Assembly: GCA_944325965.1 (NCBI GenBank)
Contig: CALVCB010000005.1
Coordinates: forward strand, 1 to 50,513
Direction: 5' to 3'
Length of the DNA: 50,513 bases
Source of the DNA: an uncultured Bacteroidales bacterium
Lineage (GTDB): Bacteria; Bacteroidota; Bacteroidia; Bacteroidales; UBA932
Both the position numbers and the translations under genes were made by a program. The notes under the pieces were generated by a model. It was not told where the DNA came from, did not search any database, and saw only the letters and a list, made by a program, of their open reading frames with translations. Within the stretch, counting starts at the first letter, position 1; every line of letters begins with the position of its first letter. Below are positions 1-7,154 of this stretch, piece after piece.

Positions 1-75
1 ACGGCACGTACGGTGGTGTGAGAGGTCGGAAAACGAAAGTAGGAAGAAAACTACTTCGTTTTCCTCCTACTCGAT
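1..75 (+). mobile_element. Group II intron 3' tail (end of domain V and domain VI)
   Basis: Only the last ~75 bases of the intron lie in the window. Bases 20-25 (GAGAGG) pair with CCT (66-68) and CTC (70-72), leaving A69 as a single bulged base seven positions from the end, which is the classic domain VI branch point. Above this basal helix is a long stem, 28-42 with 51-64 (one extra A in the 5' arm), with an 8-base loop. The preceding GCACGTACGGT matches the 3' strand of domain V. The intron would end ...CTCGAT at base 75, an AY-type end. The reverse transcriptase/maturase gene, if present, lies left of the window. The call rests on secondary structure and family knowledge; the exact 3' boundary is inferred. 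Confidence 0.7.
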
Positions 76-125
76 TCGTCCCGGCGGAGTTCAAGATGGG
101 GCCTGATGGTGGATACATAAAGAAG

Positions 126-159
126 AAGTCCCTGAAATTCAATGATTTCAAGGACTTTT
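126..159 (-). terminator. Hairpin terminator downstream of tRNA-His
   Basis: AAGTCC-C-TGAAAT (126-138) pairs with ATTTCA-A-GGACTT (145-157): two 6-bp blocks separated by one mismatch. On the minus strand it lies just past the tRNA-His 3' end and is followed by a T-rich CTTCTTCTTTA stretch. On the plus strand it is followed by TTTT, so it could act in both directions. Confidence 0.55.
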
Positions 160-163
160 GGAG

Positions 164-238
164 GGTACCCAGTCGGATTCGAACCGACGACATTCAGAAC
201 CACAATCTGACGCTCTAACCAACTGAACTATGGGTACC
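164..238 (-). tRNA. tRNA-His (GTG anticodon)
   Basis: The cloverleaf folds fully on the minus strand. The acceptor GTACCCA/TGGGTAC pairs seven of seven, with U8-A9, a D arm GTTC..GAGC, an anticodon stem TCAGA/TCTGA around loop TTGTGGT (anticodon GTG), and a T arm GTCGG-TTCGAAT-CCGAC. The histidine identity element is visible: an extra encoded G at position -1 (base 238) faces discriminator C73 (base 164). No CCA is encoded, so it must be added after transcription. It has its own promoter upstream and a hairpin downstream. Confidence 0.96.
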
Positions 239-255
239 ATGTATGTTTGGGACTG

Positions 256-285
256 CAAAGGTAGCAAAAATTTCCTATACTGCAA
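256..285 (-). promoter_or_regulatory. Promoter of tRNA-His
   Basis: On the minus strand TACCTTTG (263-256) matches the Bacteroidota -7 consensus TAnnTTTG. A TTG (285-283) sits exactly 19 bases upstream, the expected -33 position. Transcription would begin just ahead of the tRNA 5' end at 238. Confidence 0.7.
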
Positions 286-362
286 CACCTTTTGCCGCTT
301 TTTTAGAAAGAGTCTTTTTGTGAACCATACAAAGCATTGACTGCCGCGATAACAGAGTGGAT

Positions 363-1649
363 TTAATCGAAAGAAAACCTGATACCGAATTCTATGTTGA
401 AGTTCAGGGGCTTTTCCTTATATATGGTGCTGACGATGCTCCTGTTGTCGAAATGCCAGCTGACACCGGGTTCGACATATACCCCGAGGAAATCCGTGAT
501 GTTTCCCTGTATTCCGGCTTCTGCATTGACAGACCACTGCAGAGGCTTGATTTTAAGCTTGTCTTCAGTATTGTTCACCTCGTTGCCGTTTATTTCAGTC
601 CTGCTTCTGGCTGTGCCGGATATGCATTTCTCCACCATGCCGCCTGCGCTTGCATATATGGTGATGAATTTCCTGTCAAAGATATCATAGCTGAATTTCA
701 GAGGTATGCCAAGGTAGTGGAGCTGCTGGTCTGTCCGGCTGGAGTACATGCTGGAGTTTTCCGTATCCATGCGGGATGACAGGTACGAATATGTGAGTCC
801 CGTCTCGAGCCCCCATCTGTCGGTAAGGTAATATTTGAAGGATACGCCCGCCCTGACCGGCTGCCTGTGGTGGATTTCGGTGTTCGACTCGTTACCTCCG
901 TTGAGCAGCATGATGCCGTTGCCCTGGATTGTGCTTATAGCGTCTTTTACAGGTATGCCCCTGAATTCCGAGGCTGCTGGCTGGATGGTCCCGAACCCGT
1001 TGTAGCTTTGTCTGTTGCCTGTAAGGTTGGACACTGAAAGGCTGGTGCTGAACCTTTTCCTGTCTCTCTTTTTCCAGTCCTGTCCGTATTCATCTGGGAA
1101 AGGGAAGTCATAAGGTGTGCCGTGTTCTTCTTCGGCTGCTCCGGCGGCGGTGCTGCCGTCCGGTTTGCTTTTCCCTGCAGGGGCTGGATCTGTTGCCTCC
1201 TCTGATGCTGCGGATGCCTCTGCGCCGGTATTTTCCGTTCCGGCCACTGGTTCTGCCACCGTTTCTTTTTCTATTTCCGGCATACCTGTTCCTGGCTCGA
1301 CTGCGGATGTCCCCTCTGCGGGAGTAGTGCCGTATTGCCTTTCAATTGGATGCATTGTGCCGGGAGAGGGAATGTCCGGTAAAATTATCCCGGTGCCGGC
1401 ATCTGCGATAATGCCGATGCCCGTTCCCCTGTCTACTGTCCGGACCGGATTCCCCGGAAGCAGGAGTATGGCGGCTACTGCCGCAGCTGCAGCTGCGGTG
1501 GCCATGAATAAGACAGTCCGCCTGTTTTTCTTCTTTTTCGTGGCGATCATGTCCATCTGGCCCATGATCCCTTCCCAGAGCCCTTCAGGCTCGCTCTGGG
1601 CATATTGGGACATTTTGTCCCGCAACTTCTGTTCCCACTGTCTGTCCAT
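363..1649 (-). CDS. Dual-membrane-spanning anti-sigma factor with C-terminal outer-membrane beta-barrel (Dma-like)
   Basis: The 428-residue protein has three parts. Residues 1-44 are charged and Trp-containing (W5, W25), as in short Bacteroidota anti-sigma N-termini. Residues 45-64 form one Ala-rich transmembrane helix after a KKKKNRR stop. After a Pro/Ala/Thr/Glu-rich linker to about residue 190, a C-terminal domain rich in alternating aromatic/polar strands ends in ...RFSFD, like small outer-membrane barrels of the OMP_b-brl type. The start lies 3 bases after the sigma factor stop, so the two are coupled. This matches the Dma family known in Bacteroides thetaiotaomicron, where one polypeptide spans inner and outer membranes, restrains a partner ECF sigma factor (Das) and affects vesiculation. 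Domain layout is seen; function is inferred from the family. Confidence 0.8.
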   Translation of the reverse strand: MDRQWEQKLRDKMSQYAQSEPEGLWEGIMGQMDMIATKKKKNRRTVLFMATAAAAAAVAAILLLPGNPVRTVDRGTGIGIIADAGTGIILPDIPSPGTMHPIERQYGTTPAEGTSAVEPGTGMPEIEKETVAEPVAGTENTGAEASAASEEATDPAPAGKSKPDGSTAAGAAEEEHGTPYDFPFPDEYGQDWKKRDRKRFSTSLSVSNLTGNRQSYNGFGTIQPAASEFRGIPVKDAISTIQGNGIMLLNGGNESNTEIHHRQPVRAGVSFKYYLTDRWGLETGLTYSYLSSRMDTENSSMYSSRTDQQLHYLGIPLKFSYDIFDRKFITIYASAGGMVEKCISGTARSRTEINGNEVNNTEDKLKIKPLQWSVNAEAGIQGNITDFLGVYVEPGVSWHFDNRSIVSTIYKEKPLNFNIEFGIRFSFD

Positions 1650-1652
1650 AGT

Positions 1653-2213
1653 CTATCTGTTTGCCATATTCCTGTAATCTTTGATTCTGGTAGCAAGGAG
1701 CTTTTTCGCCCGGTGGAACTGGGACGCCGACGTGCTTTCGGTGATGCCGAGCATTTCCGCTATTTCACGGTGGCTCTTTTCTTCCAGGACATAGAGGTTG
1801 AATACGCTCCTGTACCCGTCCGGCAGTTCCCTGATCATCTCCTGCAGCACTTCCGCCGGAATTTCCTCCACTTCCGGGTCTTCATCGTCCGTCTCGTCCG
1901 ACTCCTTGAGAAGGCCGTCCTTGAAGGCGTCCGTCTTCTTGTTGAGGGACAGGAACCTGATGGATTCGTTCACGATGATCCTGCTCATCCATGCCTTCAG
2001 CGAGCCTGGACCCCGGTACTGGAACCTGTCTATGGAGGTGAATATCTTGATGAAACACGACTGGAGTATGTCGTTGACATCGTTGTCGTCAGTTATGTAT
2101 CTGGAGCACAGGGCACGGAGATAGCCTATATAACGAAAGTACAGGTCTGACATGGCAGACCTGTCACCTTTCCTTATATCTGTTATGAGCTTTAGATCCT
2201 TGTCCTGTTCCAT
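1653..2213 (-). CDS. ECF-type RNA polymerase sigma factor
   Basis: This 186-residue sigma-70 family protein has only regions 2 and 4. Region 2 (about residues 20-95) shows the DILQSCFIKIF helix and RGPGSLKAWMSRIIVNES. Region 4 (about 125-178) shows the LPDGYRSVFNLYVLEEKSHREIAEMLGI helix-turn-helix pattern, followed by a SASQFHRAKKLL recognition helix. It sits between a NigD-like lipoprotein (19 bases upstream) and an anti-sigma/barrel protein (3 bases downstream), so it is almost certainly the sigma factor that protein holds in check. This corresponds to the Das sigma of the Dma/Das systems. Its regulon cannot be read from the window, though autoregulation of the three-gene operon is a fair guess. 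Confidence 0.93.
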   Translation of the reverse strand: MEQDKDLKLITDIRKGDRSAMSDLYFRYIGYLRALCSRYITDDNDVNDILQSCFIKIFTSIDRFQYRGPGSLKAWMSRIIVNESIRFLSLNKKTDAFKDGLLKESDETDDEDPEVEEIPAEVLQEMIRELPDGYRSVFNLYVLEEKSHREIAEMLGITESTSASQFHRAKKLLATRIKDYRNMANR

Positions 2214-2232
2214 GCCCCGTTTCCGGACTGTC

Positions 2233-2997
2233 TTATCTGAGTTTCAGACTGTATTCGGTGTCAGTGTCTATATTGCCTTCTTCTGTTGTCTTCCTTGTGC
2301 AATATTTGAATTTGATACTCTTTTCGCCGCCGAATGATTTGTATTTCAATGTGAGGTCGACAGTCTCTCCATTTGTGTCTGGAAGCCCGAGCCCGTCTTC
2401 AAGCCCGTCGAGCCTGAAGGCCGCAATGCCGGAGCCGTAGCTGCTGCTGTAGTCCCCGTGGGCATTGTGCCTGAACTCCACTACATAAGGGTCGTCTTCC
2501 GTACCGGCATTCAGCAGGTTGACCTCATGTGCTATACCGGAGTTGCCGAAGTATGTGATAAACTGTAGCGTGAGGTATCCGTCCTCTGCTATATTTACCC
2601 ATGAGTCGGCGATTTCTACAGGGTCGGAGCCGTATTTCTCGTCATTTTCCTCACCGAGATCCTTTACCAAAGCCTTGGTGAGTACCGGGTCTATCCAGTT
2701 GACATATACTTTCTTGTCGTATTTTTCACTGACCTCGTCAGTCTCCGTGAAGTTTATGAGCGCCCTGCCTTCTTCCTCTCCCAGCGGGGAAGTCATTATA
2801 TTGGATGGCTCGAGTGTTGTCTCGTCGTCAAGCTGGATATAGAACGACGGGGTGCCGTCGGTCGGCTTGAGTGTGACTATCGCATTCGGGAACAGCAGGG
2901 AAGGGTCGTATCCGTCATCCTTTGAGCAGGATTGCGGTATGATTCCGGTGGAGAGAAGAACCCCCAGGGCGGAAATCCATTTCATATGTCTTTTCAT
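2233..2997 (-). CDS. NigD-like lipoprotein
   Basis: A 254-residue lipoprotein. The signal sequence ends at ...IIPQSC with the lipidated Cys followed by SKDDG, an acidic surface-export-like tail. Residues 30-115 look like the NigD N-terminal OB-like domain and the rest like its beta-rich C-terminal domain (YLTLQFITYF, VEFRHNAHGD, VDLTLKYKSF). NigD proteins are widespread in Bacteroidales and of uncertain function; one is linked to vesicle production as part of a Das regulon in B. thetaiotaomicron. Being first in the operon with the sigma/anti-sigma pair suggests it is an output or an accessory sensor of that system. Confidence 0.8.
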   Translation of the reverse strand: MKRHMKWISALGVLLSTGIIPQSCSKDDGYDPSLLFPNAIVTLKPTDGTPSFYIQLDDETTLEPSNIMTSPLGEEEGRALINFTETDEVSEKYDKKVYVNWIDPVLTKALVKDLGEENDEKYGSDPVEIADSWVNIAEDGYLTLQFITYFGNSGIAHEVNLLNAGTEDDPYVVEFRHNAHGDYSSSYGSGIAAFRLDGLEDGLGLPDTNGETVDLTLKYKSFGGEKSIKFKYCTRKTTEEGNIDTDTEYSLKLR

Positions 2998-3055
2998 TGT
3001 ATCTAAATTTAATTATTCTAAAGAATAAACCCGTTATCGATAGAATCTTGCACCA

Positions 3056-3063
3056 CAAAGATA
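3056..3063 (-). promoter_or_regulatory. -7 element upstream of the nigD-sigma-anti-sigma operon
   Basis: TATCTTTG on the minus strand (3063-3056) fits the TAnnTTTG -7 element. It leaves a leader of roughly 55 bases to the NigD-like start at 2997. No good -33 TTTG is present at the expected distance, so the promoter may be weak or driven by an alternative sigma factor. Confidence 0.45.
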
Positions 3064-3089
3064 AAAAATGGAGATAATAAATAATTCAT

Positions 3090-3097
3090 TATATTTG
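3090..3097 (+). promoter_or_regulatory. -7 element upstream of trxB
   Basis: TATATTTG fits TAnnTTTG and lies 23 bases before the trxB start. It is back to back with the -7 element of the divergent nigD-like operon. The -33 position is poorly matched. Confidence 0.5.
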
Positions 3098-3120
3098 CAG
3101 ATTGTGCAGAATAACATTTA

Positions 3121-4056
3121 ATGGCTATTGAAATGGAACACATTCAGTGTCTGATAATAGGAGGCGGTCCGGCCGGCTATACGGCGGCAATTTATGCTTC
3201 CAGGGCCGGGCTGGTGCCTGTCCTTTATGAGGGGCTCCAGCCAGGGGGCCAGCTTACCACCACTACAGATATAGAGAATTTTCCGGGTTTTGAAAATGGT
3301 GTTGATGGCCAGGGGCTTATGGACGCTATGCGTGCCCAGGCCCGTAGACTCGGGGCCGATCTGCGTACCGGGACAGTGACTTCTGCCGACCTGTCCTCCC
3401 GCCCGTTCAGGCTTTCTGTCGACGGGGACACGGAGATTGAGGCCGAAGCCATGATAATCGCCACCGGGGCTACGGCGAAATACCTGGGCCTCCCCTCAGA
3501 GGAGAAATTCAGGGGGATGGGTGTGTCCGCATGTGCTACATGCGACGGGTTTTTCTATCGTGGAAAGACCGTTGCGGTGGTAGGGGGCGGTGATACCGCG
3601 TGCGAAGAGGCCACATATCTGGCCTCCCTCTGCAGCAAGGTGTATATGATTGTGAGGCGTGATGTACTCAGGGCTTCCGAGGCTATGCAGGAGAAGGTCC
3701 GCAATATGGAGAACATCGAAATCCTCTGGAACTGCAACACGCAGGAGGTTCTCGGAGACGCCACTGGAGTGACAGGAGCCAGGCTGCTTAGAAAGGACGG
3801 GATGGAATTCGACATAAAGATCGACGGATTCTTCCTTGCGATAGGGCATCACCCCAATTCAGAGCTTTTCAGCAGGTGGGTCGATGTCGACGGGAACGGG
3901 TATATCATTACAGACGGCAAGACCTCGAAGACCAATGTCGAGGGTGTGTTTGCAGCAGGTGACGTACAGGACCCGATGTACCGCCAGGCGGTGACGGCGG
4001 CAGCTTCCGGCTGCAGGGCCGCCCTTGACCTCGAGAGGTTCCTTTCTTCAAAATGA
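3121..4056 (+). CDS. trxB: Thioredoxin-disulfide reductase
   Basis: This 311-residue flavoenzyme transfers electrons from NADPH through FAD to thioredoxin in the cytoplasm. The FAD-binding GGGPAG is at residues 14-19, the redox pair is C138-A-T-C141, the NADPH-binding GGGDTACEEA lies near residues 156-165, and the C-terminal FAD motif GVFAAGDVQD is near residue 280. Length and spacing match bacterial TrxB exactly. M5 is an alternative start. It is divergent from the nigD-sigma operon and is followed after 40 bases by bamD. Confidence 0.97.
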   Translation: MAIEMEHIQCLIIGGGPAGYTAAIYASRAGLVPVLYEGLQPGGQLTTTTDIENFPGFENGVDGQGLMDAMRAQARRLGADLRTGTVTSADLSSRPFRLSVDGDTEIEAEAMIIATGATAKYLGLPSEEKFRGMGVSACATCDGFFYRGKTVAVVGGGDTACEEATYLASLCSKVYMIVRRDVLRASEAMQEKVRNMENIEILWNCNTQEVLGDATGVTGARLLRKDGMEFDIKIDGFFLAIGHHPNSELFSRWVDVDGNGYIITDGKTSKTNVEGVFAAGDVQDPMYRQAVTAAASGCRAALDLERFLSSK

Positions 4057-4096
4057 AAATCAAGAAAATCGATAATTTAATCCACAAAGGGTGACT

Positions 4097-5086
4097 ATGG
4101 AACGGACCAGGTTTTTTATTATTGCCACAATGGCTGCGATGCTCGCTGTCTCATGCAAGTCCCAGTATGAAATGCTGCTCAACAGCAATGACACGGACAC
4201 CAAGTATGAGGCCGCATTCAAGTATTTCAATGATGAGAAATACCAGAAGGCCGCTGCGCTTTTCGAGTCATTGTCGGTACTCACAAACGGCACAGAGCGT
4301 GATGATACGGTCAGGTATTATTGGGGTCTGAGCAATTACAGGGCTTCCGACTACTATACGGCCGAGACCAATTTCTCCGATTTTGTGGGCAGTTTCCCGA
4401 GAAGCCCGTTCGCACCCGAGGCGAGATTCCTGAGGATAGACTGTCTCTACCGGCAGACTCTCCGGTATGAGCTGGACCAGTCACCGACTCATGTCGCAAT
4501 CAACGCTATCAATGAATATATAGCTGAATATCCGGACAATGAGAATGTCTCTGTCTGCCGGAATATGCTCGATGACCTGAACAAGAGGCTTGACACCAAA
4601 GCATATGAAGCTGCCAGGCTCTATTACAAGATGGAAGACTACATTGCCTCGAGGGTTGCCTTGAGGAATGTGCTGAAGGACAATTCGGAGAATGCCTACA
4701 GGGAGGATATCCTCTACTATATTGCGATGTCCTCCTATAAATATGCGCATTTCAGCGTGAAGGCGAAGCAGAAGGAAAGGTATCTGACTTTCATCGATGA
4801 CTACCTGAATTTTGTAGGGGAGCTGCCGGATTCCCCGTACAGGCGCGAGCTTGACGTGCTCTACCGCAGGGCGCAGAAGGAGCTCGGACGTCCGGTGGAT
4901 ACGGAGCTTTTCGACGATATTGACGAGAGGGACTTCGCAAAAGAGCGCAAGCGTCTGGAAAAGGCTGCCAGGGCAGAGGAGAGGAAGAACAAAAAACTGC
5001 TGAAGGAATCCGAGATGGACGTTGTTGAGGAGGCGGTCCGGGACGAGGAGGCGGTAAAAGCGGAAGAAAGTGCGGAAAAAAATTGA
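4097..5086 (+). CDS. bamD: Outer membrane assembly lipoprotein BamD
   Basis: A 329-residue lipoprotein with lipobox LAVSC at residue 18 and tetratricopeptide-like helical repeats (YFNDEKYQKAAALFESL, YYTAETNFSDFVGSFPRSPF, INEYIAEYPDN). It should be the periplasmic scaffold that works with BamA in inserting outer-membrane barrels. An in-frame GTG lies two codons upstream at 4091, but ATG 4097 is preferred because AAAGG sits 6 bases before it. The C-terminal ~50 residues are a highly charged Glu/Lys tail (RLEKAARAEERKNKKLL). rpoZ follows after 54 bases; bamD-rpoZ adjacency is usual in Bacteroidales. Confidence 0.93.
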   Translation: MERTRFFIIATMAAMLAVSCKSQYEMLLNSNDTDTKYEAAFKYFNDEKYQKAAALFESLSVLTNGTERDDTVRYYWGLSNYRASDYYTAETNFSDFVGSFPRSPFAPEARFLRIDCLYRQTLRYELDQSPTHVAINAINEYIAEYPDNENVSVCRNMLDDLNKRLDTKAYEAARLYYKMEDYIASRVALRNVLKDNSENAYREDILYYIAMSSYKYAHFSVKAKQKERYLTFIDDYLNFVGELPDSPYRRELDVLYRRAQKELGRPVDTELFDDIDERDFAKERKRLEKAARAEERKNKKLLKESEMDVVEEAVRDEEAVKAEESAEKN

Positions 5087-5140
5087 AACCCGTCTTTTCC
5101 CCCGGTGTATAATAATATAGAGTGAAAAAATTTAAATGAT

Positions 5141-5467
5141 ATGACAACAAAAAAAGTTCCTACAAACACGATTACGAGGGATCTCTGCGATCTTGCCGCA
5201 CCGACCGGCAACATTTATGAGACTGTGGTTATCCTGTCAAAAAGGGCCAACCAGATAGCTATGGCCGAGAAGAAAGAGCTTACCAAGAAGCTTGAGGATT
5301 TCAAGAATGACAGGGACACTATGGAGGAGGTGTTCGAGAACAGGGAACAGATAGAGATTTCCAAGTACTACGAAAAACAGCCTAAGCCGGGTCTTGTAGC
5401 TATTTCTGAATTCGAGTCTGGCGAGATCTATTACAGGATGGCGCAGAACCAGCAGTCCGAGGACTAA
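5141..5467 (+). CDS. rpoZ: DNA-directed RNA polymerase omega subunit
   Basis: A 108-residue protein of the Bacteroidota omega/Rpb6 type. TGNIYETVVILSKRANQIA (about 27-45) is the conserved helix that clamps the C-terminal tail of beta-prime, followed by a charged helix and KPGLVAISEFESGEIYYR. It lies between bamD and recN, a position typical of this phylum. Related genomes often carry coaBC and a small membrane protein gene before recN; here recN begins only 10 bases after the stop. Confidence 0.88.
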   Translation: MTTKKVPTNTITRDLCDLAAPTGNIYETVVILSKRANQIAMAEKKELTKKLEDFKNDRDTMEEVFENREQIEISKYYEKQPKPGLVAISEFESGEIYYRMAQNQQSED

Positions 5468-5477
5468 TCCGGGAAAG

Positions 5478-7154
5478 ATGCTTAAAAGCCTCCATGTCAA
5501 GAATTATGTACTGATAGACTCTCTGGATATTGATTTTCCGGAGGGACTGGTCATTGTCACCGGGCAGACAGGTGCGGGAAAGTCCATAATGATAGGAGCC
5601 CTTGCAATGGTCTGCGGTGCGAAGGCCGATGTCTCAGTGATAGGGGACAGGGCCGACAGCTGTGTGATTGAGGCCGGATTCGATATGGGGGACAGCGACC
5701 TGCAGCTAAAGGGCAAGGTCGAGGACAGTGGGGCGGAGTGGGACGGCGGGTCCCTGCTGGTGCGCCGCGTGATAAGCCGCTCCGGACGCTCGAGGGCGTT
5801 CATCAATGACTGTCCTGTTTCGTTGCAGGTGCTCGCTTCGGTTTCATCACATCTGCTGGACATACATTCGCAGCACCAGACACTGCTGCTCTCGGACAGA
5901 AAATTCCAGCTCGGCATGCTTGACAGCTTTGCCGGTGATGCAGACATGCTCGGGGATTTCCGGAAGACATGGGAAAGATACATTTCCCTCAGGTCCGAAC
6001 TGGAGGACGTGACGGCAACTATAGAAAAGTCAGCTGCCGAGCAGGAGTACAACGGGGCTGTCCTGCAACAGATAGAGGAGGCCAGGCTTGTTCCCGGCGA
6101 GCTTGAAAACCTGGAGGCAGAACAGAAGAAACTTGCCAATGCCGGGGATATAAAATCTGCACTCTGCAGCATCGAGTCAGCCTTCTCCGGGGATTTCAGC
6201 GGTGAAACGCAGTCCGTATCATCCTTATTGAAGACCGTGCACCGCAATCTTGAAAGGCTTTCACCATATATAGATGAAGCCCGGGAGCTGTCATCCAGGG
6301 TCGAGTCATGCAGACTGGAGCTTGATGACATCTATTCTGAAATATCGGAGATAAATTCTTCAATAGATGCGTCACCCGAGCGCCTTCAGGCTGTCGAGGA
6401 GCGTATTTCCTTGATATACGGCCTTATGCAGAGGCATTCTTGCAGAAGTGTGGATGAGCTGCTTTTATTGAAGAAGTCATTGTCCGGAGCTATATCGGGC
6501 TTGTCCGACCTCCGGGAAAGGAAAACGGCAATAGAGAAGGAGATTGTAGCCGTGCGCTCTGACCTCCAGTCAAAATCGGATTCGCTGCATGCTGCCCGGG
6601 AGAAGGCCGCACCGGCCTTGTCGGAGGCTATCATGGAAAAGCTGCATTTCCAGGAGCTCCCTTTTTCCGTCTTCATGGTTGATCTGGAGCCGGCTGACAT
6701 GTCTGCTACGGGAAGCGATGCTGTCACTTTCAGGTTCTCATCTACGGGTAAGGACCCGGTAGATGTGGCAAAATGCGCTTCAGGGGGAGAGCTCTCCCGT
6801 ATCATGCTTTCCATAAAGGCAGTGATGTCCCGGTTCCGCAAGATGCCGACGATGATTTTCGACGAGATAGATACCGGAGTTTCCGGGAGTGTGGCAGACA
6901 GGATGGGGGCCCTGATCTGTGAAATGGGCAAGTATATGCAGGTCTTTGCCATCACACACCTGCCGCAGGTTGCCGCCAAGGGCAGTGCGCATTATCTTGT
7001 TTCGAAGACCATTGATCCTGAGTCTTCCCGTGCGGAGACCAAAATAGAAAAACTCTCTGAAGATCAGAGAGTCCTTGAAGTCGCCCGTATGCTCAGCGGC
7101 TCAACTCTTACAGATGCCGCAATCGCGAACGCTAAAGACCTTTTGAAAGACTGA
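5478..7154 (+). CDS. recN: DNA repair protein RecN
   Basis: A 558-residue SMC-like ATPase of double-strand-break repair. Walker A is GQTGAGKS (residues 29-36). Long coiled coils run from about 150 to 390 (QQIEEARLVPGELENLEAEQ, RLQAVEERISLIYGLMQRHS). The ABC signature is ASGGELSRIML near residue 435, and Walker B is MIFDEIDTGVSG near 458. ITHLPQVAAKGSAHYLVSK supplies the switch His. Length is usual for RecN. Its last 23 bases overlap, tail to tail, the LysM gene on the other strand, leaving no room for an intergenic terminator. Confidence 0.97.
   Translation: MLKSLHVKNYVLIDSLDIDFPEGLVIVTGQTGAGKSIMIGALAMVCGAKADVSVIGDRADSCVIEAGFDMGDSDLQLKGKVEDSGAEWDGGSLLVRRVISRSGRSRAFINDCPVSLQVLASVSSHLLDIHSQHQTLLLSDRKFQLGMLDSFAGDADMLGDFRKTWERYISLRSELEDVTATIEKSAAEQEYNGAVLQQIEEARLVPGELENLEAEQKKLANAGDIKSALCSIESAFSGDFSGETQSVSSLLKTVHRNLERLSPYIDEARELSSRVESCRLELDDIYSEISEINSSIDASPERLQAVEERISLIYGLMQRHSCRSVDELLLLKKSLSGAISGLSDLRERKTAIEKEIVAVRSDLQSKSDSLHAAREKAAPALSEAIMEKLHFQELPFSVFMVDLEPADMSATGSDAVTFRFSSTGKDPVDVAKCASGGELSRIMLSIKAVMSRFRKMPTMIFDEIDTGVSGSVADRMGALICEMGKYMQVFAITHLPQVAAKGSAHYLVSKTIDPESSRAETKIEKLSEDQRVLEVARMLSGSTLTDAAIANAKDLLKD

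Noticed and set aside
18..218. Short open frame running from the intron tail through the tRNA-His gene
   Set aside because: It crosses the structured intron end, a terminator hairpin and the antisense of a tRNA gene, so it is chance coding.
5504..6331. Long open frame opposite recN (275 codons, minus strand)
   Set aside because: It lies wholly inside recN, which has every family motif. The antisense translation is Ser/Arg-rich low-complexity sequence without a recognisable domain.
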